A stretch of DNA of 64,000 nucleotides from Acidobacteriota bacterium (GCA_016213775.1 JACQZR010000120.1:24443-88442); one strand, 5' to 3'; positions 34,652-44,785 are shown, counted from the stretch's first letter. Program-made: numbers and translations. The notes: generated by a model not told the origin, from the sequence alone.

Positions 34652-37600
34652 ATGGCAAAACGACGTATGCGGCTCCTTTCCATCTTCGCGGGCTTTGTTT
34701 CCGGGCTTGGACTTTGCGCCAGCGCACCGGGTGCCGTGGAGTTCAACCGCGATATCCGGCCCATCCTTTCCGACCGCTGTTTCAGTTGTCACGGACCGGA
34801 TGCGGCGAGCAAGAAGATTCAGTTACGGTTGGATTCGGAGACGGCTATGATGGCGGACTTAGGTGGCCGCCGCGCAGTGGTGCCGGGTGATCCAGCGAAG
34901 AGCGTACTCATCCAACGGATCTCGCATGAGAAGGCCGCGTTGCGCATGCCGCCCGCCTATTCGCCGTTTAAGCTGAGTGACCGTGAAATCGAGTTGCTGA
35001 AGCAATGGGTGACGGAAGGCGCGCAGTGGCAGAAGCACTGGTCGTTGAATCCGCCGGCGCGTCCGGAACTGCCGCGGGTGCGCGATGCGGCCTGGCCGCG
35101 CAATGCTGTCGACCACTTCGTGCTGTCGAAGCTGGAACGCGAGGGTTTGCAGCCGAATCCGGCCATCGACAAAGCGGGGTTGCTTCGGCGTGTTTCGCTC
35201 GATCTGACAGGATTGCCGCCGACGCTTGCGGAGTTGGATGCGTTCCTCAGCGACAATGCCGCGACGGCATATGAGCGTCAGGTGGACCGGCTGCTGGCGT
35301 CGCCGCGCTATGGGGAAAGGATGGCCGCGCGCTGGCTGGATGTCGCGCGTTATGCCGACACGAATGGCTATCAGACCGATGGCGAGCGCAGCATGTGGCG
35401 CTGGCGCGACTGGGTGATCCGTGCCTTCAACAGCAACATGCCGTTTGACCGCTTCACCATCGAACAGATTGCCGGCGACTTGCTGCCGAATCCGACGCGA
35501 GACCAGATCATCGCCACGGGGTTCAATCGAAACCATCGCGGCAACGGCGAGGGTGGCATCGTTCCGGAAGAATACATGGTGGAGTACGCGGCGGATCGCC
35601 TGGAGACGATGTCCACTGTATGGTTGGGTGTGACCATGGGCTGCTCGCGATGCCACAACCACAAATACGATCCGCTGACGCAGAAGGATTACTATTCGCT
35701 GTTTGCTTACTTCAACAACATTCCCGATCGCGGGAGGTATTTCAAGTTCGGCAATACGCCGCCGTTTGAGCCCGCGCCGACGCCCGATCAGGAACAGAGG
35801 CTGGCGCAATTGGAGTCGCGGCTTGCGGAGGCGAAGCAGCGTTTCGATGGGATGAAGACGCGCATGGAAACGGGTCAGAGGGAGTGGCAGAGGTCACTTG
35901 CGGCGGCGAGGCCAGTGGAATGGTCAGTGAGCGATGGGCTGAAGCTGCATGTTCCCCTGAGCGGCAAGCAGTTCGATGGCACCGCGGCTCACGATGCCGG
36001 CAAGGCTTCCCCGTTCGGTTACACGAATTCATTCAGTATTAGTGCCTGGATTTATCCAACGGCGGCGTCGGGATCCATTGTCACTCGCGGCAAGGATGCC
36101 GTGGAAGAATCGGGCATTGTACTCGCATTGGATAACGGCAAGCTCAGGTGGGATCTGGCAGCGCGCTGGTTGGATGACGCCTTGCGGGTGGAGACGAAGG
36201 AGACTATTTCGCTCCACCAGTGGCATCACATTCTGGCAACATATAGCGGCACGAAGCTGGCGGAAGGGATACGCATTTACATCGACGGCAAGGAAGCGCC
36301 GCTGAATATCAACCTGGACGAGCTCAATCAGGAGTTCCGGTCCGGAGAGCCGTGGCGGATCGGCGGGGGCGGCGGTAGCTTATATAAAGGACGCATTGAG
36401 GACGTGCGTTTGTATGCGCGCGCTTTAGGCGCAGGTGAAGCCGAGATGCAGGCGTTGCGCAAGCCGCTTCACGAGGTGGCGACGATGCACGGCAAGGCGG
36501 CGCAATCGAAGCTCCACTTCGCTTATCTCGAGGACCACGCCGATGCGGATGTACGCGAGGCGTGGAAGCATTATCGCGATCTGCGCTATCAGCGCGACGC
36601 TTACGTCGCGAGCTTTCCCACCGTGATGGTGATGCGCGAGATGGCGAAACCTCGTGAGACGTTTTTGTTGCTGCGTGGGGCGTATGACAAGCCGGGCGAG
36701 CGAGTGTCGCGCAATGTCCCAGCGGCGCTGCATCCTCTGCCGGGGGGAGCGCCTGCCAACCGCTTGGGACTGGCGCAATGGCTGGTGGATCCGGCCAATC
36801 CGTTAACCGCGCGCGCGATTGTGAATCGCTTCTGGCAAATGTATTTTGGTACCGGCATCGTGAAGACGGTGGAGGACCTAGGTGCGCAAGGCGAATGGCC
36901 ATCGCATCCGGAGTTGCTCGATTGGCTTGCTACGGAATTCGTACGAACAGGCTGGGATGTGAAGGCGATTCAGAAAGCCATCGTGATGAGCGCAACGTAT
37001 CAGCAATCGTCGCGAGTGTCACCAGATCTGGTGCAGCGCGATCCGGAAAACCGGCTGCTGGCGCGTGGCCCCCGCGTTCGGCTGCCCGCCGAGACCGTGC
37101 GCGATCAGGCGCTCGCAGTGTCGGGCCTGTTGAAGGAGCGCATTGGCGGGCCTTCGGTGAAGCCTTACCAGCCTGCCGGTTTGTGGACGGAATTGACGGG
37201 AGGCGAGGACTACAAACGCGACGCTGGCGACGGCCTCTACCGCCGAAGCCTGTACACGTTCTGGAAACGCACCTCCCCGCCGCCGGCGATGATGAACTTT
37301 GATGCCGCGGGACGCGAGACCTGCATTGTCCGCGAGAACCGCACCAATACGCCATTGCAGGCCCTGAACCTGATGAATGACGTGACGTATCTCGAAGCCG
37401 CACGCAAGCTGGCCGAGCGGATGATGAAGGAAGGCGGGAGGGCACCCTCGGAACGTATCGCCTACGGATACCGGCTGACCACGTCGCGCGTGCCGCGCCC
37501 TCGGGAGATTGAGGTTCTGTTGGGCAACTACCGCAACCGTCTCGATTACTATCAGACCAACCCGGAAGCCGCGCGCATGCTGCTGAAGCAAGGAGATTCG

Positions 37601-37696
37601 CCGCGCGACGAGTCGCTGGATGCGAGCGAAGTGGCGGCCTTCGCCAATGTCGCAAGCCTGATCCTCAACCTGGACGAAACGATCACGAAGCAATGA
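34652..37696 (+). CDS. PSCyt1-DUF1549-LamG-DUF1553 protein, copy 1
   Basis: This 1014-residue exported protein has a signal sequence (about 1-28) and a Planctomycete-type cytochrome c domain with heme motif CFSCH (43-47) in the context VEFNRDIRPILSDRC. It also has DUF1549 (about 135-345: VDHFVLSKLEREGL, ARYADTNGYQTDGER, IAGDLLPNPTRDQI, GCSRCHNHKYDP), a LamG/concanavalin-like domain (about 440-590: FSISAWIYPT to IEDVRLYARAL) and DUF1553 (about 690-960: GGAPANRLGLAQWLVDP, CIVRENRTNTPLQALNLMND). The function of the family is not established; its members are periplasmic or extracellular and common in polysaccharide-degrading Planctomycetes, Verrucomicrobia and Acidobacteriota. It is translationally coupled to the DUF1501 gene by a 4-nt overlap. 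Confidence 0.93.
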   Translation: MAKRRMRLLSIFAGFVSGLGLCASAPGAVEFNRDIRPILSDRCFSCHGPDAASKKIQLRLDSETAMMADLGGRRAVVPGDPAKSVLIQRISHEKAALRMPPAYSPFKLSDREIELLKQWVTEGAQWQKHWSLNPPARPELPRVRDAAWPRNAVDHFVLSKLEREGLQPNPAIDKAGLLRRVSLDLTGLPPTLAELDAFLSDNAATAYERQVDRLLASPRYGERMAARWLDVARYADTNGYQTDGERSMWRWRDWVIRAFNSNMPFDRFTIEQIAGDLLPNPTRDQIIATGFNRNHRGNGEGGIVPEEYMVEYAADRLETMSTVWLGVTMGCSRCHNHKYDPLTQKDYYSLFAYFNNIPDRGRYFKFGNTPPFEPAPTPDQEQRLAQLESRLAEAKQRFDGMKTRMETGQREWQRSLAAARPVEWSVSDGLKLHVPLSGKQFDGTAAHDAGKASPFGYTNSFSISAWIYPTAASGSIVTRGKDAVEESGIVLALDNGKLRWDLAARWLDDALRVETKETISLHQWHHILATYSGTKLAEGIRIYIDGKEAPLNINLDELNQEFRSGEPWRIGGGGGSLYKGRIEDVRLYARALGAGEAEMQALRKPLHEVATMHGKAAQSKLHFAYLEDHADADVREAWKHYRDLRYQRDAYVASFPTVMVMREMAKPRETFLLLRGAYDKPGERVSRNVPAALHPLPGGAPANRLGLAQWLVDPANPLTARAIVNRFWQMYFGTGIVKTVEDLGAQGEWPSHPELLDWLATEFVRTGWDVKAIQKAIVMSATYQQSSRVSPDLVQRDPENRLLARGPRVRLPAETVRDQALAVSGLLKERIGGPSVKPYQPAGLWTELTGGEDYKRDAGDGLYRRSLYTFWKRTSPPPAMMNFDAAGRETCIVRENRTNTPLQALNLMNDVTYLEAARKLAERMMKEGGRAPSERIAYGYRLTTSRVPRPREIEVLLGNYRNRLDYYQTNPEAARMLLKQGDSPRDESLDASEVAAFANVASLILNLDETITKQ

Positions 37697-39123
37697 AGCC
37701 TATGTCACATCCACTGCAACTCACCCGACGGCATTTCTTCAGCCGCACCAGCACAGGTGCCGGCGTTGCGGCGATGGCTTCTCTGCTGGGCGAGCGAGCG
37801 CACGGAGAGGCCGGTCTGCCCGGCATTCCGCATCATGCTGCGCGCGCCAAACGCGTCATCTACCTCTTCATGTCGGGCGGCCCGTCGCAGATGGAGTTGT
37901 TCGATTACAAGCCCAATCTGGAGAAGTGGCGTGGTACCGATTTGCCCGATTCCGTGCGTATGGGCCAGCGGCTCACCGGCATGACAGCGGCGCAATCGAA
38001 GTTCCCGGTGGTGCAGTCGATGTTCCAGTTCAGGCAGCACGGGCAGACGGGCGCATGGGCGAGTGAGTTGGTCCCCCACACTGGGAAGATTGCCGACAAG
38101 CTGTGTTTCATCAAATCCATGCACACCGAGGCGATCAACCATGATCCCGCGGTGACGTTCTTTCAAACCGGGTTTCAACTGGCGGGGCGTCCCAGCATCG
38201 GATCGTGGCTGTCCTACGGACTGGGCAGCGAGAACAGCGACCTGCCGTCGTTCGTAGTAATGATCAGTTCCACCGGCAAGGGCGATCAGCCGTTGTACGA
38301 CCGCGTGTGGGGAAGCGGGTTTCTGCCATCGCGGTATCAGGGTGTGAAGTTCCGTTCCGGCGGAGAGCCCGTGCTGTATCTCACGAACCCAGAAGGCATG
38401 CCCGCCGATGGACGCCGCCGCTTCCTCGACGACCTGGCGAAACTGAATCAGATGCAGGTGGAGGAAAACGGCGATCCGGAGATCTCCACGCGCATCGCGC
38501 AATACGAGATGGCCTATCGTATGCAGACCTCAGTTCCCGATCTGACGGATCTGACGAAGGAGCCCGAGAGCACCTATCAGTTGTACGGCGAGGACGCCCG
38601 CAAGCCGAACACGTTCGCGAGAAATTGTCTGTTGGCCCGGCGCATGGCGGAACGCGGAGTGCGGTTCATTCAACTGTTCCACCGCGGCTGGGACCATCAC
38701 AACAATCTGCCGGAGAACATCGTCAAGCTGTCGAAGGACACGGACCAGGCCGCCGCGGGGCTGGTGACGGATCTCGATCGACGCGGTCTGTTGAAGGACA
38801 CGATGGTGGTTTGGGGCGGCGAGTTCGGACGCACGGTCTACTGTCAGGGAAAGCTCACCAAGGAGGACTACGGCCGCGACCATCACCCGCGTTGTTTCAC
38901 CATGTGGATGGCCGGAGGTGGGGCGAAAGCCGGCTACACGCACGGCGCCACCGACGACTACAGCTACAACATCACTGAGAATCCCGTGCACGTGCACGAT
39001 CTGCATGCGACGATCCTGCACGCGCTCGGCATCGACCACCTGAAGCTGACGTACAAGTTTCAGGGGCGCCATTTCCGGCTGACGGATATTCACGGCAAGG
39101 TGGTGAAAGAGTTGCTGGGGTAG
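37693..39123 (+). CDS. DUF1501 exported protein, copy 1
   Basis: This 476-residue protein has a twin-arginine signal (TRRHFFSRTSTGAGVAAMASLL), so it is probably exported folded through Tat. The body is a DUF1501 domain, related in fold to alkaline phosphatase/sulfatase enzymes: RVIYLFMSGGPSQMELFDYKP near the start (split: YLFMSGGPSQ, ELFDYKP), NHDPAVTFFQTG, QLFHRGWDHHNN, and WGGEFGRTVYCQGK with GRDHHPRCFTMWMAGGG. These hold candidate metal-binding Asp/His residues. It is always found next to DUF1553 genes, which suggests one complex or pathway. The ATG overlaps the DUF1553 stop. The ATPase gene follows after only 11 nt. Confidence 0.93.
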   Translation: MKPMSHPLQLTRRHFFSRTSTGAGVAAMASLLGERAHGEAGLPGIPHHAARAKRVIYLFMSGGPSQMELFDYKPNLEKWRGTDLPDSVRMGQRLTGMTAAQSKFPVVQSMFQFRQHGQTGAWASELVPHTGKIADKLCFIKSMHTEAINHDPAVTFFQTGFQLAGRPSIGSWLSYGLGSENSDLPSFVVMISSTGKGDQPLYDRVWGSGFLPSRYQGVKFRSGGEPVLYLTNPEGMPADGRRRFLDDLAKLNQMQVEENGDPEISTRIAQYEMAYRMQTSVPDLTDLTKEPESTYQLYGEDARKPNTFARNCLLARRMAERGVRFIQLFHRGWDHHNNLPENIVKLSKDTDQAAAGLVTDLDRRGLLKDTMVVWGGEFGRTVYCQGKLTKEDYGRDHHPRCFTMWMAGGGAKAGYTHGATDDYSYNITENPVHVHDLHATILHALGIDHLKLTYKFQGRHFRLTDIHGKVVKELLG

Positions 39124-39134
39124 CATCAAAGTAG

Positions 39135-40280
39135 ATGATCATCTCAGAGCTGTCTCTCAAGAACTGGCGGAACTTCAGGCAAGTCCACATCCCGCTGGCC
39201 GAGCGAGTTTTCGTCATTGGCCCTAATGCGTCCGGGAAGTCCAACCTCCTCGATGTATTTCGGTTTCTGAGGGATATTGCCAAGCCTGGAGGAGGACTCG
39301 AACAAGCGATAGCTCGTAGAGGCGGCCTTTCGAAAATACGCTGCCTTGCGGCTCGAAAGGAGCCCGAGGTCGAGATTGCGGTCGAACTATCGGATGAGGT
39401 TACTGGAGACTCTTGGCGATATGAGATTGGCATCATTCAAGAGCCGCGTGGGCGTCGCCTGCCCAAACTGAAGTTCGAAAAAGTGTGGAAAGCGGGCAGG
39501 ATAGTCCTCTCGAGACCGGATGCCGAAGACGACAAAGACGAGTTACGTCTCACTCAGACGCACTTGGAGCAGATCAACTCAAACACCAAATTCCGCGAAA
39601 TTGCGAAATTCTTTGAGTCGATTCGCTATCTGCACCTTGTACCTCAACTCCTGAGGCAACCGGAGGCCTTTCAGGGGCCCGGCATGCCCGATGATCCATT
39701 CGGACGGAACTTCCTGGAGACAATTGTGAAGACCTCCGAGAAGACACGGCGATCTCGACTGAGGAGAATTGAGTCGGCGCTCAGAGAGGCAGTACCCAAA
39801 CTCAAGAACCTCACGGACACGAAGGACGAGACTGGAGTTCCACATCTTGAAGCGACCTATGAACATTGGCGCCCGAATGCTGGAAGGCAGCGGGAAGATC
39901 AGTTTTCTGATGGCACTCTGCGCTTGATCGGGCTATTCTGGTCCCTTCTCGATGGTGAGGCTCCGCTGTTGTTGGAAGAACCAGAACTCTCGTTACACTC
40001 CGGAATCGTGGGCAAACTGCCTGGCTTGTTTCACAGACTGCAAAGAAGAAGCAGGCGGCAGATTTTCGTGACAACCCACAGTTGGGAACTGCTTTCCGAG
40101 AAAGGCATAGGCGGAGAGGAGGTTATCGTTCTGACACCTGACACGGAGGGCACGACCGTAGAGACTGCAGCATCATTCGAAGATGTGAAAGAACAACTTG
40201 ACGCAGGACTCTCCATAGCGGACGCGGCGCTGCCGAGAACGATCTCCTCGACATTGAGGCAGCTTGATCTATCCGAATGA
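39135..40280 (+). CDS. AAA-family (OLD/SMC-like) ATPase, probable defence component
   Basis: This 381-residue ATPase of the AAA_21/OLD-like, ABC-type class shows an N-terminal ELSLKNWRNF strand and Walker A GPNASGKSN (29-37). The signature-like FSDGTLRLIGLFWSLLDGE lies near 255-275, Walker B LLLEEPELSLH near 280-290, and the switch His in FVTTHSWELL near 313-320. It has no TOPRIM domain of its own. Its stop overlaps the start of a TOPRIM-like gene by 4 nt, so the two act together, as in two-gene antiphage systems where an ATPase controls a nuclease. Base composition is visibly lower in GC than flanking genes, which suggests horizontal arrival. No clear ribosome-binding site; the start is 11 nt after DUF1501. 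Confidence 0.85.
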   Translation: MIISELSLKNWRNFRQVHIPLAERVFVIGPNASGKSNLLDVFRFLRDIAKPGGGLEQAIARRGGLSKIRCLAARKEPEVEIAVELSDEVTGDSWRYEIGIIQEPRGRRLPKLKFEKVWKAGRIVLSRPDAEDDKDELRLTQTHLEQINSNTKFREIAKFFESIRYLHLVPQLLRQPEAFQGPGMPDDPFGRNFLETIVKTSEKTRRSRLRRIESALREAVPKLKNLTDTKDETGVPHLEATYEHWRPNAGRQREDQFSDGTLRLIGLFWSLLDGEAPLLLEEPELSLHSGIVGKLPGLFHRLQRRSRRQIFVTTHSWELLSEKGIGGEEVIVLTPDTEGTTVETAASFEDVKEQLDAGLSIADAALPRTISSTLRQLDLSE

Positions 40281-40882
40281 GCCTAATACCCATTAATCTG
40301 GCCACCGAAGACGAATTGAGCGAAGTCGTTCTCCGGCGGATCATCACTTCTTTGGGGAGGTTCACAATAGGGGCAGCCCATCGGCGAGGCGGATTTGGCT
40401 ACTTGAGAAGTAGGATCCAAGGGTGGAACCGCGCTGCCAAGGGCCTCCCGTTCATCGTACTCACTGACCTGGATCGGTATAGATGTCCGTCGCAGTTGAT
40501 CATGGAGTGGCTACCGAACGGCCGCCATGAGAACCTGCTGTGCCGCGTAGCTGTGCGGGAAGTAGAGTCCTGGTTGCTTGCTGACCGAAGGAACTTCGCG
40601 GCGTTCCTCGGCGTATCGGAGCCACTGGTTCCATGCGATCCGGACACGCTTGCTGATCCCAAGGCCGCTCTCGTCGAACTGGCAAGGAAAGCCCGCTCTC
40701 GCGATCTCAGAGAGAGCATCGCTCCGAAAAAAGGGAGCACGGCCAAACAAGGCCCGGACTATAACGCCTGTCTGTCCCGATTCGTTCTCACGCAATGGAA
40801 CATTCGTGCCGCAAGATCAGGGTCCCCCAGTCTCCACCGCGCACTCGTCCGGTTCAAGCAGTTCAGGCCGGTGTGGGAGTAG
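40277..40882 (+). CDS. TOPRIM-like DUF4276-type protein, partner of the ATPase
   Basis: This 201-residue protein has the features of DUF4276-like proteins. An early acidic segment ATEDELSEVVLRRII (9-23) is followed by the strand PFIVLTDLDRYRCPS with Asp64 and Asp66 (a D-x-D as in TOPRIM folds), and then VAVREVESWLLAD (91-103). Together with the Glu in the first segment these form a plausible metal site for a nuclease, which is an inference. The ATGA overlap with the ATPase gene shows coupling. The C-terminal half is Lys/Arg-rich and may contact nucleic acid. Nearest described designs are OLD-family and PARIS-like ATPase/TOPRIM pairs, though I cannot assign it to one. Confidence 0.75.
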   Translation: MSLIPINLATEDELSEVVLRRIITSLGRFTIGAAHRRGGFGYLRSRIQGWNRAAKGLPFIVLTDLDRYRCPSQLIMEWLPNGRHENLLCRVAVREVESWLLADRRNFAAFLGVSEPLVPCDPDTLADPKAALVELARKARSRDLRESIAPKKGSTAKQGPDYNACLSRFVLTQWNIRAARSGSPSLHRALVRFKQFRPVWE

Positions 40883-40979
40883 CCCTACTGTACAGCGCTG
40901 CTGGACGCTACTAGCCATCCACTCGACAGCGTTGTATCCTCATCCATAGAAAACTCCACCTTACTTACTGGGGAAGAAT

Positions 40980-42191
40980 ATGCAGATTGTTCATGCGTCC
41001 GTTGCTGTGTTGCTGTCGTCGGCCGCCATGTTCGGCGCAGCGAAGCCGTCATATACCAAGGACGTCGCGCCGATTCTCAACAAGCGCTGTGTCGAATGTC
41101 ACCGCCCAGGCGAGGCCGCGCCGATGACGTTCCAGTCCTATAAGGAAGTGCGCCCGTGGGCGAAGGCCATCAAGGGTGCGGTGCTGGCGAAGAAGATGCC
41201 GCCATGGCTCGCCGATCCTAATCATAGCCGCTTCGCCAATGACCGCCGCCTGTCAGCGGCCGAAATCGAAACCATCGTTTCCTGGGCTGACAACGGCGCG
41301 CCGGAGGGCGATGCGAAAGACCTGCCACCCGCCCCCGAATTCGTCATGGGTTGGAACATTGGCAAACCCGATCTGATCTTCGACATCGGACAGGATGTCG
41401 AGGTTCCGTCCGAGGGGACGGTCCCCTACAAGTACTTCACGGTGGAAACCAATCTGAAGGAAGACGTTTGGGTGGAAGCTGCTGAAGCCCGTGCAGACAA
41501 GCGTTCCGTAGTCCATCACATCATCGCCTTTGTGATGGATCCCAAGGAGAATCTCTCCGGCACCGGCGGCAATCTGCTGGTAGGTTGGGCGCCTGGCGAC
41601 CCACCGGTGATCTTCCAACCCGGTACGGCGAAACTGCTGCGCGCGGGCTCGAAGCTCCGCTTCCAGATGCACTATACGCCGAACGGCAAGGCCACCACGG
41701 ACCGCAGCTACATCGGCCTGCGCCTAGCCAAGAACGCCCCCAAGTATCGTGCCTACACTGGCCGCGCCATGAACTTCGGGCTGCGCATTCCTCCGGGCGA
41801 TCCGAACTATGAAGTGAAGGCCACCTTCACCGCCAAGGAAGATATGCGCATCAACGGCCTGATGCCGCACATGCACGTCCGAGGCAAGGATTTCCAGTAC
41901 ACGGTGGTGTATCCCGACGGCCGCAGCGACGTGTTGTTGAAAGTGCCGCGCTACGACTTCAACTGGCAGCTCGGCTATCGCTTTGAAGAGCCGCTCCTGC
42001 TGCCCAAGGGTGCACGTATCGACTGTGTAGCGCACTACGACAATTCGCCAAACAACAAGTACAATCCCGACCCGACGAAGGAAGTCCGCTGGGGCGACCA
42101 GACTTGGGAGGAGATGATGATCGGCTGGTTCGACTACACACTTGAATGGAAACCGCAGCCCGCAGCCACCGGGGGCGCCGGCGAAGAATAG
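40980..42191 (+). CDS. Cytochrome c fused to a copper type II monooxygenase-like domain, copy 1
   Basis: This 403-residue exported protein has a signal peptide (1-20) and a cytochrome c-type motif CVECH (37-41) followed by RPGEAAPMTF and a likely distal ligand region KKMPPW. Next is a domain with the copper-site pattern of peptidylglycine alpha-hydroxylating / dopamine beta-monooxygenases: VVHHII (about 178) and FQMHYTPNG, then GLMPHMHVRGKDF (about 296-300) and EEMMIGWF (about 380) for the second copper. In the animal enzymes ascorbate feeds electrons; here the fused heme could do so, which is inference. It has a good ribosome-binding site (GGGGAAG) and a close paralogue at 59830. Substrate unknown. 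Confidence 0.82.
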   Translation: MQIVHASVAVLLSSAAMFGAAKPSYTKDVAPILNKRCVECHRPGEAAPMTFQSYKEVRPWAKAIKGAVLAKKMPPWLADPNHSRFANDRRLSAAEIETIVSWADNGAPEGDAKDLPPAPEFVMGWNIGKPDLIFDIGQDVEVPSEGTVPYKYFTVETNLKEDVWVEAAEARADKRSVVHHIIAFVMDPKENLSGTGGNLLVGWAPGDPPVIFQPGTAKLLRAGSKLRFQMHYTPNGKATTDRSYIGLRLAKNAPKYRAYTGRAMNFGLRIPPGDPNYEVKATFTAKEDMRINGLMPHMHVRGKDFQYTVVYPDGRSDVLLKVPRYDFNWQLGYRFEEPLLLPKGARIDCVAHYDNSPNNKYNPDPTKEVRWGDQTWEEMMIGWFDYTLEWKPQPAATGGAGEE

Positions 42192-42240
42192 CTCGCGGCG
42201 CGGAGCGCCTTTTTCGTTTTCCATGCCCGATACTTAAAAG

Positions 42241-43836
42241 ATGCTCACCGATCTGAATGCATGGAAGAGCCTCGCCGATCACGCCCGCGAAGTGGAACGA
42301 CTGCACCTGCGCGATCTGTTCGCGTTGGACGTAAAACGCGCCGAGGAACTCACCATCGACGCTGCCGGGATCTATCTGGATTACTCCAAGAACCGCATCA
42401 CGCGTAGAACTCTACCGCTTCTGTTGGACCTCGCCCACGTGTGCAAATTGGAGGAACGCCGCGAGCAGATGTTCCAGGGCGAGGCCATCAACCTCACTGA
42501 GAAGCGAGCGGTGCTGCACGTGGCTTTGCGAGCCCCGCGTGACGAGCGAATCGTCGTCAATGGCGAGGACGTGGTGCCGAAGGTTCACGAGGTTCTTGAC
42601 CGCCTGGCGCGATTCGCGGAAACCGTGCGCAGCGGCGAGTGGAAGGGATTCAGCGGCGAGCCCATTCGCAACATCGTTAACGTGGGCATTGGCGGATCGG
42701 ACCTCGGTCCTGTGATGGCGTATGAGGCACTGCGCTCCTACAGCCGGCGCGATCTGGTGTTCCGATTTGTCTCCAATGTGGATGGGACGGATTTTGCGGA
42801 AGCCATGCAAGGGCTCGACCCCGCGGAGACACTGTTCGTGATTTCGTCGAAGACCTTCACCACGATCGAGACCATGACCAACGCGCAGACCGCGCGAGCC
42901 TGGGTGATGAACCGGTTCGACGATGCCGGAGCCGTCGCACGGCACTTTGTCGCCGTGTCCACCAACGCCAAGGAGGTGAGCGCATTCGGAATCGACACCG
43001 CGAACATGTTCGGCTTCTGGGATTGGGTGGGCGGACGTTATTCGATGACCTCTGCGATTGGCCTGTCCACCATGCTCGCCATCGGACCCGATCATTTCCG
43101 CGAACTGCTGGCCGGATTCCGGACGATGGACGTTCACTTCCGCACGGCACCGCTTGAGAGCAATCTTCCGGTGGTGATGGGGATGCTCGGCGTCTGGTAC
43201 ACCAACTTCTTCGGCGCGGATACAACGGCAGTACTGCCCTACGACCAGTATTTGAAGCGCTTCCCTGCCTATCTGCAACAGCTCAGCATGGAGAGCAACG
43301 GCAAGGGTGTCACTCGTGGCGGTGATCGGGTGGCCTACGAAACCGGGCCAATCGTCTGGGGTGAGCCGGGTACCAACGGCCAGCACTCGTTCTACCAGCT
43401 CATCCATCAGGGCACCAAGCTTATCCCTTGCGACTTCATCGGATTCGCGCGCACGCTGAATCCGCTCGGCAAGCATCACGATCTTCTAATGGCCAACATG
43501 TTTGCGCAGGCCGAAGCGCTGGCGTTCGGGAAGACGCGCGAACAGGTGTTGAGCGAGGGTACCGCAGAGTGGCTCGCACCGCATCGCGTCTTCGCGGGCA
43601 ACCGGCCGTCCAACACGCTGCTGATTGAAAAACTGACCCCACACATGCTGGGCGAACTGGTGGCGCTCTACGAGCACATCGTATTCACGCAGGGCGTCAT
43701 TTGGGATGTGAACTCGTTCGATCAATGGGGCGTGGAACTGGGTAAGGTACTCGCTATGCGCATTGTGCGCGAGATGGACGGCGGCACTCCCGCCGACCCG
43801 CTGATCCGCCGCTATCTCGACATCAGCCGGAAATGA
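42241..43836 (+). CDS. pgi: Glucose-6-phosphate isomerase
   Basis: This 531-residue enzyme interconverts glucose-6-phosphate and fructose-6-phosphate in glycolysis and gluconeogenesis. Family signatures are plain: [30 protein letters not shown], the PGI motif region [17 protein letters not shown] with SMESNGKG (catalytic Glu), and [18 protein letters not shown] with the catalytic His, followed by [16 protein letters not shown] near the C-terminus provides the Lys. Length is normal. Its last 14 bp overlap the convergent aldo/keto-like gene. Confidence 0.97.
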   Translation: MLTDLNAWKSLADHAREVERLHLRDLFALDVKRAEELTIDAAGIYLDYSKNRITRRTLPLLLDLAHVCKLEERREQMFQGEAINLTEKRAVLHVALRAPRDERIVVNGEDVVPKVHEVLDRLARFAETVRSGEWKGFSGEPIRNIVNVGIGGSDLGPVMAYEALRSYSRRDLVFRFVSNVDGTDFAEAMQGLDPAETLFVISSKTFTTIETMTNAQTARAWVMNRFDDAGAVARHFVAVSTNAKEVSAFGIDTANMFGFWDWVGGRYSMTSAIGLSTMLAIGPDHFRELLAGFRTMDVHFRTAPLESNLPVVMGMLGVWYTNFFGADTTAVLPYDQYLKRFPAYLQQLSMESNGKGVTRGGDRVAYETGPIVWGEPGTNGQHSFYQLIHQGTKLIPCDFIGFARTLNPLGKHHDLLMANMFAQAEALAFGKTREQVLSEGTAEWLAPHRVFAGNRPSNTLLIEKLTPHMLGELVALYEHIVFTQGVIWDVNSFDQWGVELGKVLAMRIVREMDGGTPADPLIRRYLDISRK

Positions 43837-44728
43837 CCGGGCCGCCGCCGAGGACCTTGCGTGCAATCGAGGCGTCTTCGGCCACTTCATCGGTCACAAT
43901 CGGGAACATGCCTACGATCACCGCGTCGCCCGGTTTGATCTTGCTGTACGCATAGCGGAAGGAGCGCTCGATGGCGCCAGCGTTGGTGGACAGCCGGCCC
44001 GCCGCAAAGATCTTGAACCCCAGGCACGGGCGCTTCACCTGCCGCACCACCGCCGTCATCTTCTCGGGATCTTTGGAGAGGTAGAGTTCGTCCACGGGCG
44101 CGTCTCCGAGACTTTCCCGCACTTTCTCCATGTCCCGCACGACGTTGTAGAAGCACGTCATGTAGAGGTCATGAGTCCAGGAGGAATTCTCAGTGAGGGC
44201 GATGTGCTCCGGCACATGCGACGACACCCCGGCCATCACACCCAGGTCATGCGCGCGGTCGATGAAGTCGCGAATCTTCCGCTGCTGGCCAGCGCGATAG
44301 AGGCGGTCCGTTACCCCGCCATGATGGACCACGGCGATCGGCTTGAGGTCGATGATCTCCTTCCACTGCGCGTCCGTGGCGTCGTTCATCAGGCAGATCC
44401 ACTGGAGCTTCGATCCCGCCTCGCGCGCCAGCCGTAGTGCCTGGAACGCCTTCGGGTCGATGCTCGCCTGCCAGGTGTTGATGCCATTCTTCTCGAGCGC
44501 CAGCAGGTAGTCTCTGGTGCGCTCCAGCGTGAACCAGTTGCGCATAATGACGCTGAGTTTGGGTACCGAGTGGGAATGTCCCCCGATTGGGTTATAGCCG
44601 CCAATCAGGCGGGTGACTTGAAACTTGCCCAGCGGGACCGTTGGGATGGGCGCCGGGGCAGCAGTTGCGGACGCGGCCAAACCGGACGCGGCCACGGTAT
44701 GCAGAAATTCTCTACGTTCCAGCGGCAT
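43823..44728 (-). CDS. Exported aldo/keto-reductase-like TIM-barrel protein
   Basis: This 301-residue protein has an RR-type signal ([21 protein letters not shown]), suggesting Tat export. A TIM-barrel-like body has strands and turns that recall aldo/keto reductases ([76 protein letters not shown]). The Tyr/Lys catalytic pair of true reductases is not obvious, so it may be a non-reducing relative. It starts 57 bp from the divergent ceramidase-like gene, which suggests shared regulation. Confidence 0.7.
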   Translation of the reverse strand: MPLERREFLHTVAASGLAASATAAPAPIPTVPLGKFQVTRLIGGYNPIGGHSHSVPKLSVIMRNWFTLERTRDYLLALEKNGINTWQASIDPKAFQALRLAREAGSKLQWICLMNDATDAQWKEIIDLKPIAVVHHGGVTDRLYRAGQQRKIRDFIDRAHDLGVMAGVSSHVPEHIALTENSSWTHDLYMTCFYNVVRDMEKVRESLGDAPVDELYLSKDPEKMTAVVRQVKRPCLGFKIFAAGRLSTNAGAIERSFRYAYSKIKPGDAVIVGMFPIVTDEVAEDASIARKVLGGGPVISG

Positions 44729-44785
44729 GACGGATTACCTCGCCACTTTGCATAGCAATCGGCGTGCCGATAGGATTGATGTGTC

